Source: Bradyrhizobium diazoefficiens USDA 110 (GTDB lineage Bacteria > Pseudomonadota > Alphaproteobacteria > Rhizobiales > Xanthobacteraceae). Taken from it: a stretch of DNA of 64,000 nt. The stretch lies in the NCBI RefSeq assembly GCF_000011365.1, contig NC_004463.1, positions 806,001-870,000 on the forward strand. The letters are read 5' to 3'. The notes under the pieces were generated by a model. It was not told the origin of the DNA. It did no database searches and saw only the letters and a list, made by a program, of their open reading frames with translations. Shown here in pieces: positions 43,417 to 52,947 of this stretch. Within the stretch, counting starts at the first letter, position 1. Each line of letters begins with the position of its first letter. The translations under genes were made by a program, and so were the position numbers.

Positions 43417-43636
43417 TTCCTCAGCCTCCAAACACCACCCTCAGCGCAATCGACGGAATGCCTCAGGTGCCAGCATCATAAAAATCAGACCCTGTTATTG
43501 GGAAACATTGCGGAGAAATTTAGCAATGCCCACTGTCTTTTGCAGCTGGTGCAGAATGAGGAACCCGCGTGCAGTCTGTCAACCGTGGGACCGCGGTTGT
43601 CAAAGGATTCCGGCCGCTTCGGCGGTGACGGCGGGA

Positions 43637-45250
43637 TCAGGGGTGCCGTTTGGCCACACGTCGGCGGACCGCGAGAAGCACGGCCAGCGCGACGAGCACG
43701 GCCGCGGGCACGTCGCCCACCCGTGCATAGATCGTCGGCGGGATCGCGGCGGGCAGGCTTGCATCCAAAATGCCTTCGACGCCGAGACCGAGGCTGGCGA
43801 CGGTTCGCCCCACCGGATCGATCACCGCGGAGATGCCGGTATTGGCGGAGCGGACCAGCGGCAAGCCGAGTTCGATCGCGCGCATCCGCGCCTGCTCCAG
43901 ATGCTGATAGGGTCCGGTCGAGATGCCGAACCAGCCGTCATTGGTGAGGTTCACGATCCAGCCCGGACGTTCGTTGCGACCGGCAACCTCGCCGGGAAAG
44001 ATCGCTTCGTAGCAGATCAGCGGCAGCGCTGACGGCGCGCCGGGCATCGGCAGCGCGTGCCGCACGGTGCCGGCGATGAAGCCGCCGCGCACACGCGTGA
44101 GCTGCTCGAAGCCGAGCTTCTCCATCAGATCCTGGTAGGGAAGAAATTCTCCGAACGGCACCAGGTGCAGCTTGTCGTAGACCGCGAGCACGCTGCCGTC
44201 GTGATCGATCACGTAGATCGAATTATAGGCACGCGTGATCGGCGTTCCCCGCGGCAGATCGGGCGCGCGAACCGAGCCCGTGATCAGCACCGTGCCCTTC
44301 GGCAGCAGCTCGGCGATCTCGGCCATCGCGTCGGCTTCGCGGGTCAGGAAGAACGGAAAGGCGGATTCCGGCCAGATCAGGATGGTGGCATCGCGCACGC
44401 CGGTCGATTGCGGTCCGGAGGCGCGGTCCGACAGCGCCAGGTATTTCTTCATCACCTCCGTCTTGGCGGCGTAGTTGAACTTCGCGTCCTGCTGGAGGTT
44501 CGGCTGCATCAGGCGCAGCTTGGCGCCCGCGACCATCGTGGTCGGATGCAGCGACAGGCGGATCGCGCCGAAGATGCTCATGGCAATCAGAAGCGCGACT
44601 GCCGCGGCCGGCGCGCGCCACGCCACGCGGCGATCGGGCGTGCGGTCGATCAGCGTCGCGGGGCTTGCAAAGATCGCAACAGTCAGGAACGTCATGCCCC
44701 ACAGGCCGATCAGCGACGCCGTCTGCGCCAGCGGCAACGGCTCGGACAGCGCATAGCCGAACGCGTTCCAGGGAAAGCCGGTCAGCGCGTGACCGCGCAG
44801 CCATTCGGCGATGGTGAGGCTTGCCGCGAGCGCAAGCACGCGCGTGGCGTTCTTGGTCCAGAGCAGGCGGGCGAGCGCAAATCCGATCGCAGTGAAGATG
44901 GAAAGATAGGCCGGCAGGCCCAGCACGGCGAACGGCGTCAGCCAGGCGAACACATCGGCGTCGACGAAGAAGGCATAGCCGATCCAGTAGAGGCCGGGGA
45001 CGAAATAGCCGAGCCCGAACCAGTAGCCGGTCAGCGCCGCGGCGGGGATGCCGCGGTATCGCCCCGCGCCGGCGCCGTCGATCAGCCAGACCAGCACCGG
45101 GAAAGTGATGAACAGCACGGGGAAGAGATTGAACGGCGCCAGCGCCAGCACCGACAGCGCGCCGGCGGTTATGGCGACGAGGGCGCGCTTCCATCCCCAG
45201 GTGAGGATGATGGCAAGCGCAATCTGCCGGAGTCGCTGGAACGCGCTCAC
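43637..45250 (-). CDS. lnt: Apolipoprotein N-acyltransferase
   Basis: This 537-residue inner-membrane enzyme adds the third acyl chain to lipoproteins. Several N-terminal membrane segments precede a nitrilase domain: ILIWPESAFPFF holds the Glu, YDKLHLVPFGEFLPY the Lys, and LICYEAIFPGEV the catalytic Cys. The start is GTG, overlapping the corC stop as GTGA. The 220-bp gap to praR must carry the praR promoter. Confidence 0.96.
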   Translation of the reverse strand: MSAFQRLRQIALAIILTWGWKRALVAITAGALSVLALAPFNLFPVLFITFPVLVWLIDGAGAGRYRGIPAAALTGYWFGLGYFVPGLYWIGYAFFVDADVFAWLTPFAVLGLPAYLSIFTAIGFALARLLWTKNATRVLALAASLTIAEWLRGHALTGFPWNAFGYALSEPLPLAQTASLIGLWGMTFLTVAIFASPATLIDRTPDRRVAWRAPAAAVALLIAMSIFGAIRLSLHPTTMVAGAKLRLMQPNLQQDAKFNYAAKTEVMKKYLALSDRASGPQSTGVRDATILIWPESAFPFFLTREADAMAEIAELLPKGTVLITGSVRAPDLPRGTPITRAYNSIYVIDHDGSVLAVYDKLHLVPFGEFLPYQDLMEKLGFEQLTRVRGGFIAGTVRHALPMPGAPSALPLICYEAIFPGEVAGRNERPGWIVNLTNDGWFGISTGPYQHLEQARMRAIELGLPLVRSANTGISAVIDPVGRTVASLGLGVEGILDASLPAAIPPTIYARVGDVPAAVLVALAVLLAVRRRVAKRHP

Positions 45251-46365
45251 TGCGGGCCGGTCCCGTCGCTTGGCGGCGGGGTCGGCGTATCACTGGCCGG
45301 CGGTTGACCGCTCTCCGGCGCGCTCTCGCGGCGTCGGCTCTCGCGCTGGGTGCGCGGCGCGGGGCGTTCCTTCCGCGTCGAGATGCGCAGCCGCTTGACG
45401 CGGCGCGGATCGGCATCGAGTACCTCGACCTCATAGTTGCCGGGGCCCGAGATCACCTCGCCGCGCACCGGCAGGCGCCCGACGAAGCTGACGAGATAGC
45501 CGCCCAGCGTCTCGACTTCCTCGCCGGCTTCGCCGGTGACGAAGTCCGCGCCGATCACGGTGCGGACGTCATCGAGGCTGGCGCGGGCGTCGGCGATGAA
45601 GGCGTTGTCGGGCAGGCGCACGATCGAGGGCGGCTCGTCGCTGTCGTGCTCGTCGTCGATCTCGCCGACGATCTGCTCGACGATGTCCTCGAGCGAGACC
45701 AGCCCGTCGCTGCCGCCATATTCGTCGACCACCAGCGCCAGGTGGATGCGCGTGGCCTGCATCTGCGCGAGCAGGTCGATCGCCCGCATCGACGGCGGCA
45801 CGTAGAGCAGCTTGCGAATGATGCGCGCGTCCTCGAGCGGCATCGCGAGATCGACGGTACGAAGGTCGAGGCCGGCCGGCAGCGGCTTCTTGCGCTTGGT
45901 CTTGGTGGCGTCCGACACGCGTGCCCGCGCGGTCATGAACGCGAGCAGGTCGCGGATGTGGACGATGCCGACGGGATCGTCGAGCGTCTCGTTGTAGACG
46001 ACGAGGCGCGAATGGCCGGCGCTTTCGAAGCGGTCCATCAGCTCGCCGAGCGGAATGTCGCGCTTCACCGCGATGATGTCGGCGCGATGCACCATGACGT
46101 CGGCGATGCGGCGCTCGTGCAGACCGAGGATGTTGCGCAGCATGGTGCGCTCGACGGCGGAGAAGCCGGTGTCGTCGGGCGTCGAGGCGTCGAGCACGAC
46201 CTGGAGATCGTCGCGCACCGACCCCGCCTTCCAGCCGAACAGCGTGCGGATCGCGCGCAGCAGCCAGCCTTCGGCGGTCGGACGCAGCACCTCGCCGGGT
46301 GCCACCACGACCGGCAAATTGGGCGTGTTGCGGGGATTGTCGTGGATCGGGTCGGAATCCGGCAT
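45247..46365 (-). CDS. corC: CorC/HlyC-type CBS-pair transporter accessory protein
   Basis: This 372-residue protein has two CBS domains (VMVHRADIIAVKRD; VPPSMRAIDLLAQMQ) and a CorC/HlyC C-terminal domain (FVTGEAGEEVETLGGYLVSF). It lacks the N-terminal DUF21 membrane part of larger homologues, as in E. coli CorC. The tail of about 45 residues is Pro/Arg-rich. I start at 46365, one base after the ybeY stop. In E. coli CorC is linked to magnesium/cobalt efflux. Confidence 0.9.
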   Translation of the reverse strand: MPDSDPIHDNPRNTPNLPVVVAPGEVLRPTAEGWLLRAIRTLFGWKAGSVRDDLQVVLDASTPDDTGFSAVERTMLRNILGLHERRIADVMVHRADIIAVKRDIPLGELMDRFESAGHSRLVVYNETLDDPVGIVHIRDLLAFMTARARVSDATKTKRKKPLPAGLDLRTVDLAMPLEDARIIRKLLYVPPSMRAIDLLAQMQATRIHLALVVDEYGGSDGLVSLEDIVEQIVGEIDDEHDSDEPPSIVRLPDNAFIADARASLDDVRTVIGADFVTGEAGEEVETLGGYLVSFVGRLPVRGEVISGPGNYEVEVLDADPRRVKRLRISTRKERPAPRTQRESRRRESAPESGQPPASDTPTPPPSDGTGPQ

Positions 46366-46366
46366 C

Positions 46367-46876
46367 TCAGTGCGTCCCCGGGCGGTCGGCATAGGGATCG
46401 GGAATGCCGAGATGGGCCAGGATCTGCGTCTCCAGCGCTTCCATCTCCTCCGCGTCGTCGTCGTTCTCGTGGTCGTAGCCGATCAGGTGCAGGAAACCGT
46501 GCACGGCCAGATGGCTCAGATGGTGGTCGAACGGCTTCTTTTCCTCGTCCGCCTCGCGCCGCATGGTCTCGTAGGCGATCGCGATGTCGCCGAGCATGCG
46601 CGGCGCATCGCCTTCCTTCCATTCGCCCTCCGGCTGGAGCGCGGGAAACGACAGCACGTTGGTCGGCTTGTCGATGCCACGCCAGTTGCTGTTGAGCGTG
46701 CGGATGCCGGCATCGTCGGTCAGCATCACCGCCACTTCCGCCTCCGCGACGTCTTCGTCGACACTCTCGGCGGCGGCCGCGACCGCGCGCTGGATCACGG
46801 CTTCGGAATCGGGTTCGCGCTGCCAGCAATCGGCGACGACGAGGACCTCGGTCATGGGAAGGTTGGGGTGTGACAT
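46367..46876 (-). CDS. ybeY: Endoribonuclease YbeY (16S rRNA maturation)
   Basis: This 169-residue zinc endoribonuclease acts in 16S rRNA 3' processing and ribosome quality control. The metal site HGFLHLIGYDH is intact, and TNVLSFP and LGDIAIAYE are also typical. I start at 46876 (MSHPNLPMTEV); MTEV at 46855 is an alternative. It is in the phoH-ybeY-corC-lnt order conserved in proteobacteria. Confidence 0.95.
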   Translation of the reverse strand: MSHPNLPMTEVLVVADCWQREPDSEAVIQRAVAAAAESVDEDVAEAEVAVMLTDDAGIRTLNSNWRGIDKPTNVLSFPALQPEGEWKEGDAPRMLGDIAIAYETMRREADEEKKPFDHHLSHLAVHGFLHLIGYDHENDDDAEEMEALETQILAHLGIPDPYADRPGTH

Positions 46877-46938
46877 TGTCTTTGTTCGGAACGAAAAGGC
46901 GCTCGCGTCCGCGCCCATATGGTCCGGTTGTTGTCCCG

Positions 46939-47994
46939 TCAGGATTTACCGGCGGCCGGCCGCTGCGGCTGCCCTTCATAGGCGGAGACGATCCGCGCCA
47001 CGAGTTCGTGGCGGATCACGTCCTCGGCTTTGAAATGAACTTGTGCAATGCCTTCGACGCCGTTCAGCAGGCGGGTTGCCTCGGCGAGGCCCGAGGTCTG
47101 GCCGTTCGGCAGGTCGATCTGCGAGGGATCGCCGGTCACGATCATGCGGCTGTTCTCGCCGAGGCGGGTCAGGAACATCTTCATCTGCATCGATGTTGTG
47201 TTCTGCGCCTCGTCCAGGATGATGGCGGCGTTGGTCAGCGTGCGGCCGCGCATGAAGGCGAGCGGCGCGATCTCGATCTCGCCGGTTTGCAGCGCTCGCT
47301 CGACGATGCGTGCGTCCATGAGGTCGTAGAGCGCGTCGTAGATCGGGCGTAGATAGGGATCGACCTTCTCACGGAGATCGCCGGGCAGGAAGCCGAGCCG
47401 CTCGCCGGCTTCCACCGCCGGGCGCGACAGGATGATCTTGTCGACTTCCTTGCGCTCGAACAGTTGCGCGGCATGCGCGACCGCGAGCCAGGTCTTGCCT
47501 GTACCGGCAGGTCCAATGCCGAACACCAGTTCGTGGCGCTTCAGCGCGCGGATGTAGGAGTCCTGCGCGGCGGTGCGCGCGCGCACCGGGCGTTTACGCA
47601 AGTTGATGCTGTCGAAGGTCGTTTTGGCCGATTTGGCGTCGAACTCGAACAGGGAGCCCTGTGCGATCACGGCGCGGATCGCGCCCTCGACCTCGCCCTG
47701 GTCGAGATCCTGCCCCTTCACCGCCTGGGCGTAGAGCACCTCCAGCACGCGGCGCGCGGCATCGCAACCGTCGCGCGTGCCGCCGATGGTGATGTGGTTG
47801 CCCTTGGAATCGACGACGACGCCGAGCCGGCGCTCGATCTGCGCGAGGTGCTGGCCGTACGGGCCGACCAGTGCGGATGCGGCGCGGTTGTCGTCGAAGT
47901 CGATGACGACCTGGGTTTCGGGCGGAACTTGCATGTCGCGGTCAAATTTGCGGCTGGGAGCGATAGAAGACGAATCCGATGCGCTTTTTGGCAA
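46939..47994 (-). CDS. phoH: PhoH-like ATPase
   Basis: This is about 351 residues. The P-loop GIGPAGTGKTWLAV, VEAGERLGFLPGDLREKVDPY and ILDEAQNT (Walker B) identify PhoH, and an N-terminal KH-like region precedes them. Likely involved in RNA metabolism with YbeY. The start is uncertain: a TTG at 47994 just after the miaB stop fits; the open frame continues another 48 bases into miaB. Confidence 0.9.
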   Translation of the reverse strand: MPKSASDSSSIAPSRKFDRDMQVPPETQVVIDFDDNRAASALVGPYGQHLAQIERRLGVVVDSKGNHITIGGTRDGCDAARRVLEVLYAQAVKGQDLDQGEVEGAIRAVIAQGSLFEFDAKSAKTTFDSINLRKRPVRARTAAQDSYIRALKRHELVFGIGPAGTGKTWLAVAHAAQLFERKEVDKIILSRPAVEAGERLGFLPGDLREKVDPYLRPIYDALYDLMDARIVERALQTGEIEIAPLAFMRGRTLTNAAIILDEAQNTTSMQMKMFLTRLGENSRMIVTGDPSQIDLPNGQTSGLAEATRLLNGVEGIAQVHFKAEDVIRHELVARIVSAYEGQPQRPAAGKS

Positions 47995-47998
47995 GGGT

Positions 47999-49396
47999 TC
48001 AGGCTCCAGTGGCGATGGGTGATAAAGCGGGCTCGCGCGCAACGCGCGGTGTGACGAGCTCCCCTAGGAAGCTGTAGCGTTCGAGGCTGTCGATCCGCAC
48101 CGGAAGGATTTGTCCGATGATGCCGGGCGAGGCCATCACATGCGCGGGCTGGAGGAAGGCGGTGCGGCCGACGATCTGGCCGTCCTTGCGCGCCGGACGC
48201 TCGAACAGCACATCGACGGTTGAGCCAATCGCGGCCTTGTTGAAGGCCGATTGCTGGCTGTCGATCAGTTCCTGGAGCCGCTCCAATCGCTGGTCCATCT
48301 CGGCGGGGGACACCGTCTCCTGCATATCCGCGGCCGGCGTTCCCGGCCGGGCGGAGTATTTGAACGAATAAGCGGCAGCGTAGCCGATTTGCGTGACAAG
48401 CGCGAGGGTGGCGAGAAAATCTTGCTCACTTTCACCCGGGAATCCGACGATAAAATCTGATGAAAAAGCAATGTCTTGGCGCGCGGCCCGGAAACGGTCG
48501 ATGACACGCCGATAATCATCGGCGGTATGTTTGCGGTTCATGGCGGCCAGAATCCGGTCCGAGCCCGACTGCACCGGCAGGTGCACGAACGGCATCAGGG
48601 CCGCGAGATCGCGATGGGCCGCAATCAGGCTGTCATCGACGTCGCGGGGATGGCTGGTCGAATAGCGCAGCCGCGCGATGCCGGGAATCCCTGCCAGGTG
48701 TTCGAGCAGCCGGCCGAGTGGCCAGCTTTTTCCGTCGGGTCCGTCGCCGTGATAGGCGTTGACGTTCTGCCCGATCAGCGTGAGCTCGCGCACGCCGTTG
48801 TCGGCGAGCCGCTTCACGTCGTCGACGATCCTGGCCACCGGGCGCGACACTTCGGCGCCGCGCGTATAGGGCACGACGCAGAAGGTGCAGAACTTGTCGC
48901 AGCCTTCCTGCACCGTGACGAAGGCGGAAATGCCGCGCGCGCGGATCGCATCGGGTTTCGGCTGGGCCAGGAAGCCGAACTTGTCGGCCGCGGGAAATTC
49001 GGTCTCGACCGCGCGGCCTTCGTTGCCGGCCCGCTTCAGCAGCTCCGGCAGGTGATGATAGCTCTGCGGGCCGACCACGACGTCAACCACCGGCGCCCGG
49101 CGCACGATCTCCTCACCCTCGGCCTGCGCCACGCAGCCTGCGACGGCGATCTGCATCGCGCGGCCCCCGCGGGCGGCCTCGTCCTTGGCGACGCGCAGCC
49201 GGCCGAGCTCGGAATAGACCTTCTCGGAGGCCTTCTCGCGGATATGGCAGGTGTTGAGGATGACGAGGTCGGCGTCCTCGGCGCTGGCCGTCTCCACGAA
49301 TCCTTCCGGAGCCAGCGTGTCCACCATGCGCTGGGCATCGTAGACGTTCATCTGGCAGCCATATGATTTGATGTGCAGCTTGCGCGGCGGCGTCAT
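47999..49396 (-). CDS. miaB: tRNA-2-methylthio-N6-isopentenyladenosine synthase MiaB
   Basis: This 465-residue radical SAM methylthiotransferase modifies A37 of tRNAs. The N-terminal UPF0004 domain has [14 protein letters not shown] and [10 protein letters not shown] plus a third Cys ([10 protein letters not shown]) for the auxiliary cluster; the radical SAM motif is [13 protein letters not shown] domain ([10 protein letters not shown]) closes the protein. Confidence 0.97.
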   Translation of the reverse strand: MTPPRKLHIKSYGCQMNVYDAQRMVDTLAPEGFVETASAEDADLVILNTCHIREKASEKVYSELGRLRVAKDEAARGGRAMQIAVAGCVAQAEGEEIVRRAPVVDVVVGPQSYHHLPELLKRAGNEGRAVETEFPAADKFGFLAQPKPDAIRARGISAFVTVQEGCDKFCTFCVVPYTRGAEVSRPVARIVDDVKRLADNGVRELTLIGQNVNAYHGDGPDGKSWPLGRLLEHLAGIPGIARLRYSTSHPRDVDDSLIAAHRDLAALMPFVHLPVQSGSDRILAAMNRKHTADDYRRVIDRFRAARQDIAFSSDFIVGFPGESEQDFLATLALVTQIGYAAAYSFKYSARPGTPAADMQETVSPAEMDQRLERLQELIDSQQSAFNKAAIGSTVDVLFERPARKDGQIVGRTAFLQPAHVMASPGIIGQILPVRIDSLERYSFLGELVTPRVAREPALSPIATGA

Positions 49397-49476
49397 GGAA
49401 CCCGAAAATGGAGGTGGAGGACGGCCCTCAGATATAGGCTGGAGGGGGGAAAATCCAGCGAATGGAGCCCGAGGCG

Positions 49477-49571
49477 GTCATTCCGGGGCGCCCGCAAGGC
49501 GGGCGAACCCGGAATCGCTCCAAAAGCACGGGATTCCCGGTTCACGCGCCTTGCGCGTGCCCCGGAATGAC
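49477..49571. repeat. GTCATTCCGGGGCG palindromic repeat, copy 4 (interrupted)
   Basis: It starts GTCATTCCGGGGCGCCCGC and ends GTGCCCCGGAATGAC. Unlike the other copies, the central palindrome is replaced by GAATCGCTCCAAAAGCACGGGATTC. It lies between miaB and the HAD gene. Confidence 0.8.
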
Positions 49572-49587
49572 GGGCAAGGGGGCGAAA

Positions 49588-50268
49588 TCAGCCCGCCAAA
49601 GCGTCCGCCTCGACCCGCCGGACCAGCTCCGGCAATTGCCGCATATCGTCGAACGTCAGTCCGGCGCCGGCGGCCCGCAGCCTTTCGGCGTGCCCCGGCG
49701 GGCAATGGCTGCCGCCGTGAAAGCCCAGCACGGTCATCCCGGCGGCGTGCGCGCCGGTCACTCCGGGAAGGCTGTCCTCGATCACGAGGCAGCGCTCCGG
49801 GGCGACCTTCATCTGCGCGGCGGCAAACAGGAACAGGTCGGGCGCGGGCTTGCCGCGGGCGACCTGGCTCGCGGAAAAGATGTTCGGCGCGAGCAGGTCG
49901 TAGAGCCCGGCGCACGTCAGGCCGTGATGGATCTTCTCCGGCGTGCCGCTCGATGCGACGCATTTCGGTAGATCGATTGCGGCGATCGCCGCGGCCACAT
50001 GGGTGATCGGCTGCAAGTCGCTGGCGTAGAATTGCAGCGTGGCCGCATTCACTTGGCTCTCCAGATCGTCGGGGAGGCTGCGGCCGATTTCCTGCTCGAC
50101 CATCCGCCGCGCGTCCTTCTCGGATACGCCGAGAAAGCGGATTAGTACCTCCTCCGAGGTGATCGGATAGCCGTGGCGGGTCAGCACATCCGCATGCGCG
50201 CGACAGGAGATCACCTCGCTGTCCACGAGCACGCCATCGCAGTCGAAGATGATGAGATCGACGGGCAC
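49588..50268 (-). CDS. HAD-superfamily phosphatase
   Basis: This 226-residue hydrolase has the HAD motifs I-III: FDCDGVLVDSEVI, VASSGTP, and GKPAPDLFLF with VIEDSLPG. It resembles beta-phosphoglucomutase/phosphatase-type YniC or GPH; substrate unknown. The start codon is GTG, directly after the fur stop (TAAGTG), so it is translated with fur. Confidence 0.9.
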   Translation of the reverse strand: MPVDLIIFDCDGVLVDSEVISCRAHADVLTRHGYPITSEEVLIRFLGVSEKDARRMVEQEIGRSLPDDLESQVNAATLQFYASDLQPITHVAAAIAAIDLPKCVASSGTPEKIHHGLTCAGLYDLLAPNIFSASQVARGKPAPDLFLFAAAQMKVAPERCLVIEDSLPGVTGAHAAGMTVLGFHGGSHCPPGHAERLRAAGAGLTFDDMRQLPELVRRVEADALAG

Positions 50269-50724
50269 TTAGCTTGTGGGCTTGTCGTCGTCGAGCGGGA
50301 CGCAATAGAGCTCGAGCCGGTGGTCGACCAGCTTGTAGCCGAGCTTGCGGGCGATCTCCGCCTGGAGCTTCTCGATCTCTTCGGAGGTGAACTCGATCAC
50401 CTTGCCGTCGCGCAGATTGATGAGGTGGTCGTGATGGCTGTCGCGCATCGTCTCGTAGCGCGCGCGTCCCTCGCGAAAGTCATGGCGTTCGATGATGCCG
50501 GCATCCTCGAACAGCTTGACGGTGCGATACACGGTTGAGATCGAGATCTTGTCGTCGACGGCGACGCAGCGGCGGTATAATTCCTCGACGTCGGGATGAT
50601 CGACCGCCTCCGCGAGCACGCGGGCGATGACGCGGCGCTGCTCGGTCATGCGCATGCCGGTGGCGGCACAGCGCGCCTCGATGCCGGACGCCTTGGATGC
50701 AGAAGAAGGTTTCAGTGCGGTCAT
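50269..50724 (-). CDS. fur: Fur-family metal-dependent regulator
   Basis: This 151-residue winged-helix repressor (MRMTEQRRVIARVLAE, STVYRTVKLFEDAGII) has the metal-ligand segment RDSHHDHLINL. In B. japonicum, Fur responds to manganese and iron and is reported to bind the irr promoter, which is also in this window with a matching hexamer element. The structural-zinc CxxC pairs are absent. I start at 50724 (MTALKPSSA). Gene order tsaB-rimI-fur is conserved in this group. Confidence 0.92.
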   Translation of the reverse strand: MTALKPSSASKASGIEARCAATGMRMTEQRRVIARVLAEAVDHPDVEELYRRCVAVDDKISISTVYRTVKLFEDAGIIERHDFREGRARYETMRDSHHDHLINLRDGKVIEFTSEEIEKLQAEIARKLGYKLVDHRLELYCVPLDDDKPTS

Positions 50725-50762
50725 GATCTGTCTGCCTGACGGGGCGCTTTCTGCCATCAATG

Positions 50763-51248
50763 TTACGACAAGTCACGCCGCATCAGAAGGGCGTTCAATT
50801 GTTCCCCGTTCGGCTGTTTATAGTAGCGTTCGCGGCGGCCGACCACCATGAATCCGCACCTCGCGTAGAGCCGCCGTGCCGGCTGGTTGTTTTCCTCGAC
50901 CTCGAGAAATATCGTGCGCACGCCGCGCCCGGCGAGGTGGCCGAGATGGCTCATCAGCAGCGTGTGGGAGAGGCCGCGGCCGCGATGGGCCCGGTCAACC
51001 GCGATCGAGAGGATCTCCGCTTCGTCCGCGCCGATCCGCGACACCGCAAAGCCGATGGTCTTGCGGCCGAGGCGCAGCCGATGCACCAGCGTATTGCGCT
51101 CGCTCATCATGCTCTCGAATTCGCCTTCGCCCCAGCCGTGCGCGAAGGAGGCGCCATGAAGCTGCGCGAGCCGCGCGGCATCGCGCGCGGAAGCCGGCTC
51201 GACGGCGGCCGTGCCGCCGCGCCACCATTCCGACAGCCAGCTCATCAT
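50763..51248 (-). CDS. rimI: Ribosomal-protein-alanine acetyltransferase RimI-like
   Basis: This 161-residue GNAT protein has EILSIAVDRAHRGRGLSHTLL for acetyl-CoA and FLEVEENNQPARRLYARCGF typical of RimI. It would acetylate the N-terminus of ribosomal protein S18 or other proteins. The ATG overlaps the tsaB stop (ATGA); the long upstream in-frame extension is inside tsaB and is rejected. The next gene is fur. Confidence 0.93.
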   Translation of the reverse strand: MMSWLSEWWRGGTAAVEPASARDAARLAQLHGASFAHGWGEGEFESMMSERNTLVHRLRLGRKTIGFAVSRIGADEAEILSIAVDRAHRGRGLSHTLLMSHLGHLAGRGVRTIFLEVEENNQPARRLYARCGFMVVGRRERYYKQPNGEQLNALLMRRDLS

Positions 51249-51940
51249 GAAGTTGCGGCTTGAGCTGCGAGCGGCGGCTGCGTTGCCGGTTTTGCATCGG
51301 GGGCGCGCAGATAGAATGGCCGCGCCGGATTTGTCTCGGGATCGGCGGCAGCGCCAAGCCATGCGACCCAGCCGATATCGGGCGCGGGCTGCGCGTCGAC
51401 CGCGACCGGCTGCGGTGCATCCTTCGGCCAGCGATCGGCAAGGATGTTTGCGGCATTGCCGACCAGATGCGGTGCGCCGAATTGCGAGGCCGCGATCGCC
51501 TCGTCGACGGAGACGACGCCCGGCCGCACCAGCTGGCTGCCGTCGCCGGCGACGATCTGGAAATAGACGTGATCGTGCCGCGCATCGATAGCGGAGATGA
51601 CCGGGGCCGATTTGCTCTGGCCGACGACGGTGGCGGCATAGGCCGACAACGTCGTCAGCCCGACGGCCGGCCGCTTGGCCGCGAGTGCAAGGCCGCGCGC
51701 TGCCGAAATGCCGACGCGGAGGCCCGTGAAGCTTCCCGGGCCGACGGTGACGGCGATGCGGTCGAGCGCGGTGAAGGAAAGATTGGCCGATTGCATGACG
51801 CGCGCGATCATCGGCATCAACGCCTCGGCGTGGCCGCGCTTCATGAGAAGCTGCTCCTGCGCAAGCAGCTCGCCGGCGTCGGTATCGAGCACGGCGGCCG
51901 CGCACGCCTCGAGCGCGGTATCGATGGCAAGGATCAGCAT
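51245..51940 (-). CDS. tsaB: t6A biosynthesis protein TsaB
   Basis: This 231-residue ASKHA-fold protein works with TsaD and TsaE in t6A37 synthesis. Signatures: LILAIDTALEACAAAV, VTVGPGSFTGLRVGIS, ARGLALAA and ISAIDARHDHVYF. I start at 51940 (MLILAIDT). It is separate from tsaE (fused to amgK at 1469-3025) by about 48 kb. Confidence 0.95.
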   Translation of the reverse strand: MLILAIDTALEACAAAVLDTDAGELLAQEQLLMKRGHAEALMPMIARVMQSANLSFTALDRIAVTVGPGSFTGLRVGISAARGLALAAKRPAVGLTTLSAYAATVVGQSKSAPVISAIDARHDHVYFQIVAGDGSQLVRPGVVSVDEAIAASQFGAPHLVGNAANILADRWPKDAPQPVAVDAQPAPDIGWVAWLGAAADPETNPARPFYLRAPDAKPATQPPLAAQAATS

Positions 51941-52048
51941 GAGAACGCGAATGGCGAGTGGCGAATAACGAGTAGTGTAGCGAACCACGCGCCAATCCGC
52001 CATTCATCACGCACGATTTGCAGGCCTCCAAAATGCCCCACGCAAGCT

Positions 52049-52129
52049 GTCATTCCGGGATGGTGCGTCAGCACCAGACCCGGAATCTCGAGATTCCGGG
52101 CTCGGTCCTTCGGACCGCCCCGGAATGAC
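52049..52129. repeat. GTCATTCCGGGGCG palindromic repeat, copy 5
   Basis: It starts GTCATTCCGGGATGGTGCG and ends CCGCCCCGGAATGAC, with the central ATCTCGAGAT. It lies between nfu and tsaB, near the nfu stop codon. Confidence 0.85.
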
Positions 52130-52139
52130 GACTTCGTCG

Positions 52140-52709
52140 TCACATCGGCCGGACTTCGACCACGTCGGGTACGAAATGCTTGAGCAGGTTCTGGATGCCG
52201 TGCTGGAGCGTCGCGGTCGATGACGGGCAGCCGGAGCAGGCGCCCTTCATGTTGAGATAGACGATGCCGTCCTTGAAGCCGCGGAAGGTGATGTCGCCGC
52301 CGTCATTGGCGACCGCCGGCCGCACCCGGGTCTCGATCAGGTCCTTGATCATGTCGACCGTCTCGGCATCGGCCTCGTCGAAGAACTCGTCCTCGTCGTC
52401 GAGATCGGCATCGCTTTGCGCGGCGCCGTCGGCGAGCAGCGGCGCGCCCGACATGTAGTGCTCCATGATGGCACCGAGGATCGCGGGCTTGAGCTGCTGC
52501 CATTCACCGTTCGCCTTGGTCACGGTGATGAAGTCCGATCCGTAGAACACGCCGGTGACGCCGGGCACCTCGAACAGCTTTTCGGCGAGCGGCGAACGCG
52601 CTGCCGATTCGCGGCTCGCAAATTCCATCGGGCTGCCGTCGACCACGACGCGGCCGGGAATGAATTTCAGCGTGGCGGGATTGGGGGTGGCTTCGGTTTG
52701 AATGAACAT
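52140..52709 (-). CDS. Nfu-type iron-sulfur cluster carrier
   Basis: This 189-residue protein has an N-terminal Nfu domain (MFIQTEATPNPATLKFIPG) and a C-terminal NifU-like domain with the cluster-binding CSGCPSS. It resembles mitochondrial NFU1 and delivers Fe-S clusters to apoproteins. An acidic linker joins the two domains. A GGAGAA site precedes the start at 52709. Confidence 0.93.
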   Translation of the reverse strand: MFIQTEATPNPATLKFIPGRVVVDGSPMEFASRESAARSPLAEKLFEVPGVTGVFYGSDFITVTKANGEWQQLKPAILGAIMEHYMSGAPLLADGAAQSDADLDDEDEFFDEADAETVDMIKDLIETRVRPAVANDGGDITFRGFKDGIVYLNMKGACSGCPSSTATLQHGIQNLLKHFVPDVVEVRPM

Positions 52710-52851
52710 GGTTTTCTCCAGACGTCGCCGGTTCAAGGCCGGCGCGCAAGCTATCCACTAGCAGATGGCGACGGGGAACGCACGATCAAGGGGCGAGATG
52801 GCCGTTCCGTTGTTATATCAGTGGGTTAAGGTGCCAAGATATTCCAACCTC

Positions 52852-52936
52852 GTCATGGCCGGGCTTGTCCCGGCCATCCACGCCTTACTTCGCGGAACCA
52901 AAAACGTGGATGCCCGGGACAAGCCCCGGGCATGAC
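52852..52936. repeat. GTCATGGCCGGG palindromic repeat
   Basis: GTCATGGCCGGGCTTGTCCCGG and GGGACAAGCCCCGGGCATGAC form a long inverted pair with an AT-rich loop. It is in the nfu-usp gap and related to the GTCATGCCCCGC family at 19511 and 57382. Confidence 0.8.
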
Positions 52937-52947
52937 GAGCGCCCGGC

